Shown in pieces: positions 36,630-45,409 of a stretch of 64,000 bases of DNA. A model generated the notes under the pieces. It made no database searches. It was given only the letters and a program-made list of their open reading frames with translations, and was not told where the DNA came from. The stretch is from Enhydrobacter sp. (GTDB taxonomy: Bacteria > Pseudomonadota > Alphaproteobacteria > Reyranellales > Reyranellaceae): the NCBI GenBank assembly GCA_026126105.1, contig JAHCJV010000009.1, positions 37,694 through 101,693 on the forward strand, in the 5' to 3' direction. Each line of letters opens with the position of its first letter. The stretch's first letter is position 1. The position numbers and the translations under genes were made by a program.

Positions 36630-37364
36630 TTGAGCACCACGACCACCGAGAACACTGCCGAAGCCTTCGGCGTCACCACCGTCAACAAGGTCAAGCGCGT
36701 CCACGAACGTGGCCGCTACGACAAGAAGTCGGTCTACGAGATCCTCGACGCCGCCCTGGTGTGCCACATCGCCTACGTGATCGATGGCCGGCCGTACTGC
36801 ACGCCGACCAGCTTCTGGCGCGAGGGAGACCATCTCTACTGGCACGGCTCGTCGGCGAGCCGGATGATCCGTACGCAGAAGGAAGGCACGCCGGTCTGCC
36901 TCACCGTCACGCATCTCGACGCGCTGGTGATGGCGCGCTCGGGCTTTCATCATTCGGTGAACTATCGCGCGGTGATGGCGTTTGGCACGGCGCACTTCAT
37001 CGAGGATCCGGCCGAAAAGCTGAAGCTGATGGACCGCTTCATCGACCGGATCTATCCCGGCCGCTCCAAGCTGATCCGCCAGCCCAATCAGCAGGAGTTC
37101 AAGGCCACGACCATGATGGGCATGGAGATCGAGCATGCCTCGGGCAAGATCCGCGACAAGCACGTCGCCGACGAGGAGGAGGACTACGAGGGCGTGCGTG
37201 CCTGGTCGGCGCTCTATCCCGTGACCCAGGTGATCGGCGCGCCGTCGGATTGCGCCCGGCAGATCCCGGGCCTCGAGCGTCCCGACGGGATGGCCGACTT
37301 CGAACCCGGCGCACGACTCGACGAGGTGATGACGAAGACCTATCGCCGGACCTTCGGCCAGTAG
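36630..37364 (+). CDS. Pyridoxamine 5'-phosphate oxidase-family flavoprotein
   Basis: 244 residues from a TTG start at 36630, chosen because AGGAG lies seven bases upstream and no ATG fits. A split-barrel FMN-binding fold is read from VYEILDAALVCHIAYVIDG, PYCTPTSFWREGDHLYWHGS, TPVCLTVTHLDALV and SVNYRAVMAFGTAHFI. The first segment starts with a basic YDKKS motif typical of the Pyridox_ox_2 group (NimA-like). Proteins of this group bind FMN or heme; true pyridoxine oxidation is not assured. The divergent MocR regulator suggests control by PLP. Confidence 0.88.
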   Translation: MSTTTTENTAEAFGVTTVNKVKRVHERGRYDKKSVYEILDAALVCHIAYVIDGRPYCTPTSFWREGDHLYWHGSSASRMIRTQKEGTPVCLTVTHLDALVMARSGFHHSVNYRAVMAFGTAHFIEDPAEKLKLMDRFIDRIYPGRSKLIRQPNQQEFKATTMMGMEIEHASGKIRDKHVADEEEDYEGVRAWSALYPVTQVIGAPSDCARQIPGLERPDGMADFEPGARLDEVMTKTYRRTFGQ

Positions 37365-37411
37365 GGACGAACACGGCGAAGACCGCTCGCCGCTTTAAGC
37401 ATGATCTGAGC

Positions 37412-37437
37412 AGCGCCGCGTCGATGGACGCGGCGCT
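37412..37437 (+). terminator. Hairpin after the PNPOx-family gene
   Basis: AGCGCCGCGTC, loop GATG, GACGCGGCGCT: an eleven-base-pair perfect stem 47 bases after the stop codon. The following bases are not a T run, so it may work as a terminator with Rho or as an mRNA-stabilising end. Confidence 0.55.
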
Positions 37438-37540
37438 TCGCGCGTCGTCATCAAGGCCGGCATGGGGCCGAAAATATCGCGCATCGGCCTTTGCGTGGGC
37501 GCTTTGCGTGATATCGTGATCCCGAACAGGGAGGCGTGTC

Positions 37541-38353
37541 ATGAAGTCAATTCTGACAATGGCCTGGACGGCGGAGGATCCGTCCGCATTCGACTTGGCG
37601 GCGAAGCTGGCGCGTGAATTCGGAGCGCGGCTGGTGGGGATGGAGCCGCCGTCCTACGGCGTGATGAGCATGGCCTGGGCCGATGCCGGCATGGGCGCAC
37701 CGATCGGCGGCGGGCTTGCCGAGGATGCCGAGGAGCGACAGCGTGTCGGCGCGGTCAAGCAGGCATTCGAGAATCGTGCCGCCGAGAGCGGCGCGCTGTC
37801 CGAATGGCGCTCGGCCGACGACAGCGGACCGACCGCGATCGGCATCATCGGCCGGGCCTACGACCTGATCGTCATGCCGCAGCCCGGCGCGCTGCCGAAG
37901 ATGCCCGAAAGCGTGTTCGAGACGGCGCTGTTCGACTCGGGCCGGCCGGTCCTGGTGGTGCCGCCGGGCTTCTCCGGGATGGTCGGCAAGCGCGTGCTGT
38001 TCGCCTGGAACGGGTCGACCGAAAGCGCGCGGGCGATCTCGCTCGCCATGCCCGTCCTGAGCCGGGCCGAGGCGATCGAGGTGCTGAGCGTCGACGGTGC
38101 CATGGTCCCTGGCCCGACGTCGGCAGAGATCGCTGACTCGCTGCGCAGCCATGGCCTGAACGTCACGGCCAAGCACGTCAAGCCAGGCACCCGCACGGCG
38201 GGCCAGACGATCGTCGACACAGCGATCGCCGGAAGCTGCGACCTGATCGTCAAGGGCGCCTACACCCAGAGCCGATTGCGCCAGATGATCTTCGGCGGCA
38301 TGACGCGGCACCTGATCCTGCATTCGCCTCTGCCGGTCCTGTTCTCGTACTAG
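37541..38353 (+). CDS. Tandem-domain universal stress protein
   Basis: 270 residues, about twice a single UspA domain. The first half (residues 1-145) keeps the fold outline (MKSILTMAWTAED, YDLIVMPQPG, RPVLVVPPG). The second half is better conserved (RVLFAWNGSTESARAISLAMPVL, CDLIVKGAYTQSRLRQMIFGGMTRHLI, SPLPVLFSY) and carries the C-terminal loop used for nucleotide binding. Universal stress proteins are cytoplasmic and respond to redox, starvation or membrane stress. It stands alone, flanked by hairpins on both sides. Confidence 0.88.
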   Translation: MKSILTMAWTAEDPSAFDLAAKLAREFGARLVGMEPPSYGVMSMAWADAGMGAPIGGGLAEDAEERQRVGAVKQAFENRAAESGALSEWRSADDSGPTAIGIIGRAYDLIVMPQPGALPKMPESVFETALFDSGRPVLVVPPGFSGMVGKRVLFAWNGSTESARAISLAMPVLSRAEAIEVLSVDGAMVPGPTSAEIADSLRSHGLNVTAKHVKPGTRTAGQTIVDTAIAGSCDLIVKGAYTQSRLRQMIFGGMTRHLILHSPLPVLFSY

Positions 38354-38364
38354 GACAGGCAGGG

Positions 38365-38388
38365 TCCGGCGCGTTGGCGCGCGCCGGA
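38365..38388 (+). terminator. Hairpin after the universal stress protein gene
   Basis: TCCGGCGCG, loop TTGGCG, CGCGCCGGA: a nine-base-pair perfect stem 12 bases after the stop codon and 47 bases before the convergent permease stop, so it could serve both genes. Confidence 0.55.
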
Positions 38389-38434
38389 GAGGCGACGATC
38401 CTGCAACCCTAGCTTCGGCCGCGGAAACTGCGGC

Positions 38435-39490
38435 CTATGGCTCGCCGTGGGTGCGCAGTTCGGGGATTCGGCCGTCCGCCGACAGCAGGATCGCTATCGG
38501 GCGTGTCGTCTCGAATTGCGCGAGCACGATCAGCAGCACGACGGTGATCGGCACGCACAGGAACATGCCGACCACGCCCCAGATCGTGCCCCACACCATG
38601 AGCGAGACGATCACGACCAGCGGCGAGAGGTTGAGCGAGCGGCCCATGATGGCTGGCTCGACGACGTTCGCCGTCACGACCTGGATCGTGCCGAATACGA
38701 ACAGCACGATCAGGAAGGGCGTTAGATGATCGAACTGCACGAGCGTGAGCAGGGCGGGCGCGACGATCGCAAGGATCGAGCCGATCGTCGGGATGTAGTA
38801 GAAGAAGAACACCATGACTGCCCAGAAGCCCGCGAAGTCGACGCCGACCCACGCCATCACGGCGTAAGCCAAGCCGGAGGTGATGACCGCGAGCGTCGTC
38901 TTGATGCGGACATAGACGCGTATGTCGCGGTCGATCTGCTGCAGGACCGATTGCAGCCGCGCCTGGTGCGCGCGCCCTTCGAAGATGATCGCGAGCTTTC
39001 GCCGGAACTGGACCTGCTCGACGAAGAGGAACCCGGCATAGATCAGCACAATGCCCGCCACGCTGACGATCGATGCGGCGGCCGTGGCGATGCTGCCCAG
39101 CGTGTCGGCGAGGCTGATGCGGTCGAACAGCTCGCTGATCGTCGGCGCCTGCTCCATCCCGAGCATCGAGGCGCCCCGGTCGATGAGCTTCTGGAGGCGA
39201 CCCTCATAGGCCGGCGCGGTGGCCACCACCGCGGTGACGTTGCGGCTGATCGTGCGACCGACGATCCAGACCAGCCCGCCCATCGCCAGGACGGCGGCGA
39301 GCAGGGCGATCGGCCGCGGCAGATGGACTCCCGCAATGCGCGGCTCCTCGAAGACGTCGGCCAGCGAATCGACCATGTACCAGAGGGTGAAGCCGAGCAC
39401 GATGGGCAGCAGCAGGCCGCGTCCGGCGACGAGCAGATAGGTGGAAGCCGCTATGACGATGGCCCACAGGGCAGCGCGCTGCAAACTCAT
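38435..39490 (-). CDS. AI-2E family permease (PerM/YdiK-like)
   Basis: 351 residues counted from ATG 39490 (MSLQRAALWAIV); a GTG at 39547 would add 19 residues with no membrane character. About seven to eight membrane segments, a periplasmic loop near 80-150, and the family hallmarks VFFFYYIPTIGSILAIVAPALL and MGRSLNLSPLVVIVSLMVWGTIWGVVGMFLCVPI (in parts). The superfamily includes TqsA and Na+/H+ antiporters; the substrate cannot be told. Monocistronic between two convergent or co-directional neighbours. Confidence 0.9.
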   Translation of the reverse strand: MSLQRAALWAIVIAASTYLLVAGRGLLLPIVLGFTLWYMVDSLADVFEEPRIAGVHLPRPIALLAAVLAMGGLVWIVGRTISRNVTAVVATAPAYEGRLQKLIDRGASMLGMEQAPTISELFDRISLADTLGSIATAAASIVSVAGIVLIYAGFLFVEQVQFRRKLAIIFEGRAHQARLQSVLQQIDRDIRVYVRIKTTLAVITSGLAYAVMAWVGVDFAGFWAVMVFFFYYIPTIGSILAIVAPALLTLVQFDHLTPFLIVLFVFGTIQVVTANVVEPAIMGRSLNLSPLVVIVSLMVWGTIWGVVGMFLCVPITVVLLIVLAQFETTRPIAILLSADGRIPELRTHGEP

Positions 39491-39643
39491 CGCGGCACTA
39501 TACTGGACGCGCGCCGGACCTGAACGCCGATAGGCCGCATGGTTCACGCACGCCGAGATTTCGGCCCGGGTACATGGCGTTGCAATGGTTCGGCTCGTCA
39601 GGAGCGCCGCAAGACCGAGCCGGGGGACGGCACCCGCCTGTCA

Positions 39644-40675
39644 TCAGTCGCGGCCGAAATCGTCCCGCGTCAGGACGTGGCGTCCTGCCTCGATGTCGCG
39701 CACACTGATCATCGGATAGCCCACCCCCATGTCGGTACTCGCGCGCCAGGCATCGACGATCATGTCGCGCAGGACGGAGGCGGAATCGGCCAGCCGCGCC
39801 GTGGCAAAGGCGATGCCGGCCTCGTTGCCGTCGGTGAAGGCGCCCTTGAGGTCGAGCTCGTAGAGCGGCACAACCGCGGCGTGGCTCGCGAGGATGAGCG
39901 CCGTCGTGCGGTCGCGGATCGAGCAGGTGCAGGCGCGGTAGGGCGCGGTCGCGGCCTTCACCCTCCCGCGCTCGACGTTGGCGCGCACGAAGGGTCCTTC
40001 GAAATGTGCATGGAGGCCCCGCCTGTTCGAGAATCCGCGAGGATTGTCGAAGGGGCCCCATCCGTCGAAATGGATCGAGACGTGCATCGGCTGGCTGGCG
40101 TCGCCGACATAGTGGCTCCACACGCCGAGATCGCGGATCGTCAGATGCTCGCGCCGCTTGCGGTCGGCTTCGAACCAAGCGCGATCGGCGGAGCTGACCG
40201 CGGTCCGGGCGCCGACCGAGGCGGCGCGCCAGTAGGCGAAGTCCTTCACCAGTTGCTGCCATCCATCCTCGATCGCGAGCGGCAGGTATCCGGCGCTGTA
40301 CTGTGTGGCCTTGCCGCCAGCGCGTAGCGCGCCGTCGTAGGCCTCCCGCGTGCCCGGCAGCGCGTCGAGAGCCAGAAGTCCCGCCACCAGGCCGGCGTCG
40401 TCGAGGCTCACGAAGTGGCCCGGGTCGCGTTCCTTGTCGTGCGGATCGCCGGCGCCCTTCGAGCGGTCGAGCTCGCGGCCGTACACGGCGATGTCGGCGA
40501 TCGCCTCCGGCGTACGCACGAATTGCGGCAGCTCCTCAGGAAGCAGCTCGGCCGCGACGCCGCTCACAAATTCATGGCCCGTCGCGCCCCAACCCAGCGC
40601 CGGACCGAACGGCGCAAAGGCTATGGCCAGTGCCGCGACCAGCACGGTCGCGAGGGAAGGCAAACGTCTCCTCAT
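39644..40675 (-). CDS. Secreted S1/P1-type zinc nuclease-like protein
   Basis: 343 residues from ATG 40675, with GAGGT just upstream. The signal peptide ends at ALG before Trp29, giving a mature N-terminus WGATGH. Trp1 and His6 spacing is exactly that of P1/S1 nuclease, where both ligate zinc. Further ligand motifs are DPGHFV, HYVGDASQPMH (His, Asp and His at +0, +4 and +10, as in P1) and GLHAHFE. The fold also matches zinc-dependent phospholipase C, so substrate (nucleic acid or phospholipid) is not certain. Periplasmic or extracellular. Confidence 0.85.
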   Translation of the reverse strand: MRRRLPSLATVLVAALAIAFAPFGPALGWGATGHEFVSGVAAELLPEELPQFVRTPEAIADIAVYGRELDRSKGAGDPHDKERDPGHFVSLDDAGLVAGLLALDALPGTREAYDGALRAGGKATQYSAGYLPLAIEDGWQQLVKDFAYWRAASVGARTAVSSADRAWFEADRKRREHLTIRDLGVWSHYVGDASQPMHVSIHFDGWGPFDNPRGFSNRRGLHAHFEGPFVRANVERGRVKAATAPYRACTCSIRDRTTALILASHAAVVPLYELDLKGAFTDGNEAGIAFATARLADSASVLRDMIVDAWRASTDMGVGYPMISVRDIEAGRHVLTRDDFGRD

Positions 40676-40999
40676 GACCTCACGATACGTCGTCTTGATG
40701 GCATGCGGGTGACCGCCGCGCCGGACCTGCAGCAAGACGAGAGCGCTCATCGCCCCGCATCGATCCCGGCGAGCCGCGCCAGCGCCTCGACGATACGAGC
40801 AATCGCGTCGAGCAGTTCCATCGATGCCTCACCCCTTCATCAGCTACCATACATCCGAAACGGAGCAGCGGGCGACCTGAAGTTGCGCAGCGGGGTGTCG
40901 CGCTTGATCGACCTTCATTGCTTATCTAAGTTGCTTGGGATGGAGCAAGAGCGATGGCGGCCGAAGAAGCGCTACGCTGTTCCGGGAATGGGAGGAAAC
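40676..40999. other. Gene-free region upstream of TRAP operon A
   Basis: The divergent gap between the nuclease gene and the TRAP operon (366 bases up to the first TRAP start). I see no protein-coding frame with a ribosome site in this part and no clear promoter pair; it should carry promoters for both directions. The last 42 bases before the TRAP gene are described separately. Confidence 0.5.
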
Positions 41000-41041
41000 A
41001 TGGGGTTGCGGTCTCTGCGGGCCGGCCGAGGCCGGCGCTGA
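41000..41041 (+). CDS. 13-codon upstream ORF (possible leader peptide) before TRAP small permease
   Basis: ATG 41000 is preceded by GGAGG (40991-40995) and encodes MGLRSLRAGRGRR, then TGA at 41039-41041, immediately followed by the ATG of the permease (TGAATG). The ORF contains a GCCGGCC-GA-GGCCGGC stem (41021-41036). The strongest ribosome site of the region serves this mini-ORF rather than the permease, so translation of the permease may depend on re-initiation after it. Five of 13 codons are Arg. Confidence 0.4.
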   Translation: MGLRSLRAGRGRR

Positions 41042-41659
41042 ATGGCGGATGGTACAGGTGGCGACGCGCAGCCCATGTTGTTGCGTAAGGCGGACGCGAT
41101 CCTGTCCCACGCGGAGGACGGGCTCAACCTGATCGCGGCCGCGGCCGTGTTCTTCCTGATGTTCGTCGGGGTGGCGCAGATACTGGGCCGCACCGTCTTC
41201 AACTTCGCGATATACGGCTATATCGACTGGATCGAGCAGGCCTCGCCCTTGTTCGCGTTCCTTGGCATAGCCTACGCGCAGCGCCTCGGCAGCCACATCG
41301 GCATGGACCTGACGATGAGCTGGCGGCCGGCATCACGCTGGAAGGTCGAGCTGTTCGGCGTGCTCGTGGCCATTCTCATTGTTGGTGCGCTGGTCTATGC
41401 GAGCTTCACCCACTTCGTGCGCGCCTACGAGATTGGCGATTCAAGCATGGATATCCAGCTGCCGACCTGGCCCGCGAAGGCCATGGTGCCGCTGGCGCTG
41501 AGCGTCCTGTGGCTCCGCCTCGTGCTGCAGATCTGCGGCTATGTGCGGATGATCCGCCACCCGGATGCCGCGCCCGTCGCCGTGCCCAAGCTGATCACGA
41601 TCGAGACGCAGGTAAAGGACGAGATTGCGGAGGCCCTGGGTCGCGGAGACGCACGATGA
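41042..41659 (+). CDS. TRAP transporter small permease (DctQ type), operon A
   Basis: 205 residues, four membrane segments (VFFLMFVGVAQILGRTVFN, SPLFAFLGIAYAQRLGSHIG, VLVAILIVGALVYASFTHF, PAKAMVPLALSVLWLRLVLQI in parts) and the DctQ landmark WIEQASPLFAFLG ... R-GSHI-MD. It sits in the inner membrane beside the large permease. The stop overlaps the dctM start as ATGA. The initiator could also be ATG 41075, but that lacks a ribosome site. Confidence 0.9.
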   Translation: MADGTGGDAQPMLLRKADAILSHAEDGLNLIAAAAVFFLMFVGVAQILGRTVFNFAIYGYIDWIEQASPLFAFLGIAYAQRLGSHIGMDLTMSWRPASRWKVELFGVLVAILIVGALVYASFTHFVRAYEIGDSSMDIQLPTWPAKAMVPLALSVLWLRLVLQICGYVRMIRHPDAAPVAVPKLITIETQVKDEIAEALGRGDAR

Positions 41660-42963
41660 CGGACCTCAGCCCGATGGCGATCGGCGGCCTGGGCGTCGCC
41701 GCGCTGCTCGTCCTCTGCTTCGCCGGCGTCCGCTTCGCCTTCGCCGGCGCCCTGGTCGGAACGGCGGGCCTGACCATGATGCTGGGCTGGGACGCGGGCC
41801 TCCGCACCGCGGGCATCGCGCCGTATACGGCCGGCGCCAACTACACGCTTTCCGTCCTGCCGATGTTCATCCTGATCGGCTACCTCGCCTATTATGCCGG
41901 CATCACCCAGACCGCCTTCGAGGCAGCGCGACGATGGTTCGGCTGGCTGCCCGGAGGCCTTGCCACCGGCACGGTGTTCGCGGTAGCGGGCTTCTCGGCG
42001 GTGTCGGGTGCGAGCAGCGCGGCGGCGGCCGTGTTCGCCAAGGTAGCCATCCCCGAGATGCTGCGCGCGAGGTACGACAGGCGCCTGGCCGCGGGTGTCT
42101 GCGCGGCGGGGGCCACGCTCGATTCGCTTATCCCGCCCAGCACCCTGCTCGTGGTCTACGGCATCATTACCGAGCAGTCGATCGGCAAGCTGCTGATCGC
42201 GGGCTTCGTGCCCGGCCTGGTGTCGGCGCTGGTCTACGGCGCGATCATCACCTGGCGCTGCTGGCGCAATCCCGATCTGGGGCCGCGCGTCACCGGCTAC
42301 AGCTGGCCGCAGCGCTTCGAGTCGCTGCCCGGCACGACGCCGATCTTCCTCGTCATTCTGATCATCTTCTTCAGCATGTATTTCGGCTGGGCGACGCCGA
42401 CGGAAGCGGGCGCGCTCGGTGCCTTCTCGGTGTTCGTCTTTGCGCTCAAGAACGGCATCAAGCGCGACGAGCTGCGCCAGTGTCTGCTCGATTCGGCGCG
42501 TCTCACGGTGATGATCTTCACGGTGATCTGGGGCGTGCTGATCTTCGTGCGCTTTCTCGGCTTTTCCGGCATGCCGGAGGAGGTCGCGAAGTGGGTCACC
42601 AGCCTCGAGGTTTCGCCGCTTCTGGTCCTGCTGGCGATCTACGTGCTCTACTTCATTCTCGGGACGGTGCTCGAGGGCATCGGGATGTTCCTGCTGACTC
42701 TGCCCGTGATCTTCCCGGTGATCGTGGCGCTGGGCTACGATCCGATCTGGTTCGGCATCGTGCTGGTCAAGCTGAGCGGCATCGCCTCGATGTCGCCGCC
42801 GGTCGGGCTGGTCGTGTTCGTCGTGAACGGCGTGCGGCCCGATATTCCCGTGCGCGATATCTTCAAGGGCATCTGGCCCTTCATCTTCGCCGACATCGTC
42901 ACGCTGGGCGTGCTGACGGCGTTCCCCGAAATCGTCACTTTCATCGTGGAGATTTCGGATTAA
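41656..42963 (+). CDS. TRAP transporter large permease (DctM type), operon A
   Basis: 435 residues, about twelve membrane segments; DctM motifs include YTLSVLPMFILIGYLAYYAGI, AVSGASSAAAAVFAKVAIPEM, DSLIPPSTLLVVYGIITEQSIGKL (in parts) and SPPVGLVVFVVNG. Sodium-driven uptake of small organic acids is the family's role. Translationally coupled to the small permease; the binding protein follows 18 bases later. Confidence 0.94.
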   Translation: MTDLSPMAIGGLGVAALLVLCFAGVRFAFAGALVGTAGLTMMLGWDAGLRTAGIAPYTAGANYTLSVLPMFILIGYLAYYAGITQTAFEAARRWFGWLPGGLATGTVFAVAGFSAVSGASSAAAAVFAKVAIPEMLRARYDRRLAAGVCAAGATLDSLIPPSTLLVVYGIITEQSIGKLLIAGFVPGLVSALVYGAIITWRCWRNPDLGPRVTGYSWPQRFESLPGTTPIFLVILIIFFSMYFGWATPTEAGALGAFSVFVFALKNGIKRDELRQCLLDSARLTVMIFTVIWGVLIFVRFLGFSGMPEEVAKWVTSLEVSPLLVLLAIYVLYFILGTVLEGIGMFLLTLPVIFPVIVALGYDPIWFGIVLVKLSGIASMSPPVGLVVFVVNGVRPDIPVRDIFKGIWPFIFADIVTLGVLTAFPEIVTFIVEISD

Positions 42964-42981
42964 CAAGGGAGGACTGAAACC

Positions 42982-44010
42982 ATGAAGCGCGTATCGTTGC
43001 TTTCGCTTGGTCTTGCGTTCGGCGTGGCGGCGGCACTTCCCGCCAGCGCCGCCGACAAGGTTACCTGGACTTTCTCGCTCTATGGTCCGCCACGCGCCGC
43101 AACCGTGACCTTCGAGCATCTCGCGAAGGTCGCCAAGGAGAAGAGCGGCGGCAATTTCGTCATCAATCTCAGATACAACGAGCAACTCGGCGAGGCGAAG
43201 GAGTTCCTCGACGGAATCAAGATCGATGCCTATCAGGGCGCGTTCGTTGCTTATTCCTACGCGCCGGCCAAGACGCCGCTCCAGGGCGTGCTCGACATGC
43301 CCTTCCTGCCGATCCCCGACCTCGTCCTGTCCGCGAAGGTGCAGGACGGCTACCAGGCGTGGAAGCCGGTAGCGGAGGAGCTGTCGAAATGGAACGCCAT
43401 GCACTTCATGACTCTGCTTCTGCCGCAGTACGAGTTCATGGGAACGGGCAAGCCGCCGCGCGACCTCGAGGATTGGAAGGGTATGAGGGTGCGCGCTCTC
43501 GGCGGCCTGGGCGAAGCCATGAAGCTCCTCGGTGCCATACCGACGTCCGTATCCGCTCCTGAAGTCTATACCGCGCTGGAGCGTGGCACGTTCCAGGCAG
43601 CGTCGTTCCCCTTTACCTACAGCTTCACGGCCTACAAGCTGCACGAGGTCTCGAAGTGGTACACGCTCGGCATGCAGCTCGGCATCGTGCACAATTCGGT
43701 GATCCTGAGCGAGAAAGCATGGAAGGCGCTTCCCGACGAGTACAAGAAGATCCTGCTGGATGCCAAGGAAGAGACCTACCGACTGCAGCGCGAGGCCTAT
43801 GAAGCGGCCGACAAGAAGGCCTTTCCGCTGTTCGAAAAGCGCAAGCTCGAGGTGGTCAAGGTGACGCCGGAGATGCGCGAGAAGCTGATGAGCACGGCCG
43901 CGAAGCCGGTCTGGGACCACTGGGCCGCCGAAACCGAGAAGAAGGGCCTCCCGGGCAAGGAGGCGCTCGATAAGGTGCTGTCGCTAGCCAAGCAGCACGC
44001 GACGAACTGA
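42982..44010 (+). CDS. TRAP transporter periplasmic binding protein (DctP type), operon A
   Basis: 342 residues from ATG 42982 with AGGGAGG upstream. The signal peptide ends ASA-ADKVTW. DctP landmarks are VNLRYNEQLGEAKEFLDGI-like text, AYSYAPAKTPLQGVLDMPFLP, DLEDWKGMRVRALGG (the Arg that clamps the substrate carboxylate), and VYTALERGTFQAAS. The likely substrate is an organic acid; sequence alone does not tell which. It ends with a hairpin at 44018. Confidence 0.93.
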   Translation: MKRVSLLSLGLAFGVAAALPASAADKVTWTFSLYGPPRAATVTFEHLAKVAKEKSGGNFVINLRYNEQLGEAKEFLDGIKIDAYQGAFVAYSYAPAKTPLQGVLDMPFLPIPDLVLSAKVQDGYQAWKPVAEELSKWNAMHFMTLLLPQYEFMGTGKPPRDLEDWKGMRVRALGGLGEAMKLLGAIPTSVSAPEVYTALERGTFQAASFPFTYSFTAYKLHEVSKWYTLGMQLGIVHNSVILSEKAWKALPDEYKKILLDAKEETYRLQREAYEAADKKAFPLFEKRKLEVVKVTPEMREKLMSTAAKPVWDHWAAETEKKGLPGKEALDKVLSLAKQHATN

Positions 44011-44017
44011 GATCCAT

Positions 44018-44040
44018 GGCCGGGGCGAGGAGCCCCGGCC
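44018..44040 (+). terminator. Hairpin at the end of TRAP operon A
   Basis: GGCCGGGGC, loop GAGGA, GCCCCGGCC: a nine-base-pair perfect stem eight bases after the dctP stop. No T run follows. Confidence 0.55.
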
Positions 44041-44164
44041 CGACCCGTTCGCCCGGATTGCGGCCTCGCAAAGCCGATTTCCGGTTCGCTTCGGCAACAT
44101 GCTTGGTACAAGGAGGTCGCTAGCCGAGCCGAACCACCGGCCGCATGTCGAACCAGGATTGCCG

Positions 44165-44770
44165 ATGGCCGCGTTGTTGGGGGAGCTTCGTCAGCTGACG
44201 GCAATGGCCGCATGCGCGGTCGCACTGGGGGCCTGCGCCAGCACGACCACGTACCAGGTGGCCGCAATGGACGCGTCCGATGCCGGCGACCAGAAGAAGG
44301 CCATAAGCCTTGCTGCCAAGGAAGTGGAGCGGTTCTCCACCACCGATCAGTGCTCGAGCAGGACCAACTACAACTGCGGCACGCTCGCTCTCGCCTATAG
44401 TGCCCTCGCCAGCTACCAGATCCTGGACGGCGACCGGGCGTCCGGGGAACGCAGCTTCCGGTTTGCCAAGCAGGCGCTGCGCCAGACGGCTGCCGAAAAT
44501 CGCTCGAGTGCGACGGGGATCGTCTACCGCGACGTTTCCGAAGCATTCTGGAGAGTCGGCGACAAATCGCGCGCTATTGACGTTCTCAAGGAAGGCATCG
44601 CTGCGGGGGGAGATCAATACCTGTTCATGGGTTCGGCTGCGAAGGCACTCGAACAGCAGGAGCCCCCGGCGCCTCCTGCGCCAGCAGAGCCAGCCGGCGG
44701 CACGGCGGACAAGGTCTCCGACCGCCGTAACACACGAAACGAGATACGCCCGCCCGCACAATCCCGTTGA
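44165..44770 (+). CDS. Predicted lipoprotein with TPR-like helices
   Basis: 201 residues from ATG 44165, chosen because it gives a lipoprotein signal: MACAVALGACASTT with the lipobox LGAC near residue 26. The mature part is helical, with one or two TPR-like pairs (TLALAYSALASYQIL, GERSFRFAKQALRQTAAE, AFWRVGDKSRAIDVLKEGI), followed by a Pro/Ala-rich stretch and a basic tail. A role in envelope assembly is typical for such proteins but not shown. 45 bases before the MORN gene, same strand. Confidence 0.75.
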   Translation: MAALLGELRQLTAMAACAVALGACASTTTYQVAAMDASDAGDQKKAISLAAKEVERFSTTDQCSSRTNYNCGTLALAYSALASYQILDGDRASGERSFRFAKQALRQTAAENRSSATGIVYRDVSEAFWRVGDKSRAIDVLKEGIAAGGDQYLFMGSAAKALEQQEPPAPPAPAEPAGGTADKVSDRRNTRNEIRPPAQSR

Positions 44771-44821
44771 AATGCGATTCCCGTAGAAGCCCGGCGCAGG
44801 CCGGAGTCGCGGGAGATGATG

Positions 44822-45391
44822 ATGCGAATTTCGAGATGGGCTGTGGTGGTGGTGTATGCGGCGGCGCAACTGGCAGACGTGCAGGCTGCCGCGCAGCAGA
44901 TGGCGGCCGCGTCGACGCCGGTCGATTGCTCGATGGACGCTCCCGACTCGCTCGAGATCAGCTGGACCCAGCCTTGCGAGGAGGGTGACTGGCTGTTCGA
45001 CACGGAGGTCGGCTGTCGCATGGGCGACTGGCACCCGGATCCCAAGGATCGCGTGACCTGGAGCGGGACCTGTCGCGGCGGCGACAAGGAAGGCCAGGGC
45101 GTCGCGCAATGGTACGAGCACGGTCGGGCGATCGATCGATTCGAGGGCACGTTCCGCAACGGAAAGCGGGAGGGTTTCGGCCGCTACATCTGGACGCCCG
45201 GAGTGAGCTATGAGGGTCTCTACACCAACGACGTGCCCCATGGTTTCGGCACGGCGACGCTGCTCGGCGAGGTCTTCTCCGGCACCTGGAAGGGCGGTTG
45301 CCTGACGAAGAACGGTCGCGTGGTGGCAATCGGCGTCGAGCGCGCTTCTTGCGCCGGGTCGGCTCAGGCGGAGCAGAAGGCGCGGTTCTGA
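44822..45391 (+). CDS. Exported MORN-repeat protein
   Basis: 189 residues if started at the third of three ATG codons (44816, 44819, 44822); GGGAG ends one base before the first, so 44822 has the best spacing. Signal peptide to about residue 23 (VYAAAQLADVQA). MORN-like repeats follow: GDKEGQGVAQWYEHG, YEGTFRNGKREGFGRYIW and YEGLYTNDVPHGFGTATL-like units in residues 80-150. Bacterial MORN proteins often serve as binding scaffolds in the envelope. It ends 18 bases before a convergent gene. Confidence 0.8.
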   Translation: MRISRWAVVVVYAAAQLADVQAAAQQMAAASTPVDCSMDAPDSLEISWTQPCEEGDWLFDTEVGCRMGDWHPDPKDRVTWSGTCRGGDKEGQGVAQWYEHGRAIDRFEGTFRNGKREGFGRYIWTPGVSYEGLYTNDVPHGFGTATLLGEVFSGTWKGGCLTKNGRVVAIGVERASCAGSAQAEQKARF

Positions 45392-45409
45392 ACCGTGCCT
45401 TCAGTGCCG

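Noticed and set aside
41539..43920. 793-codon minus-strand frame opposite TRAP operon A
   Set aside because: Spans three well-supported coupled genes on the other strand and has no recognisable domain.
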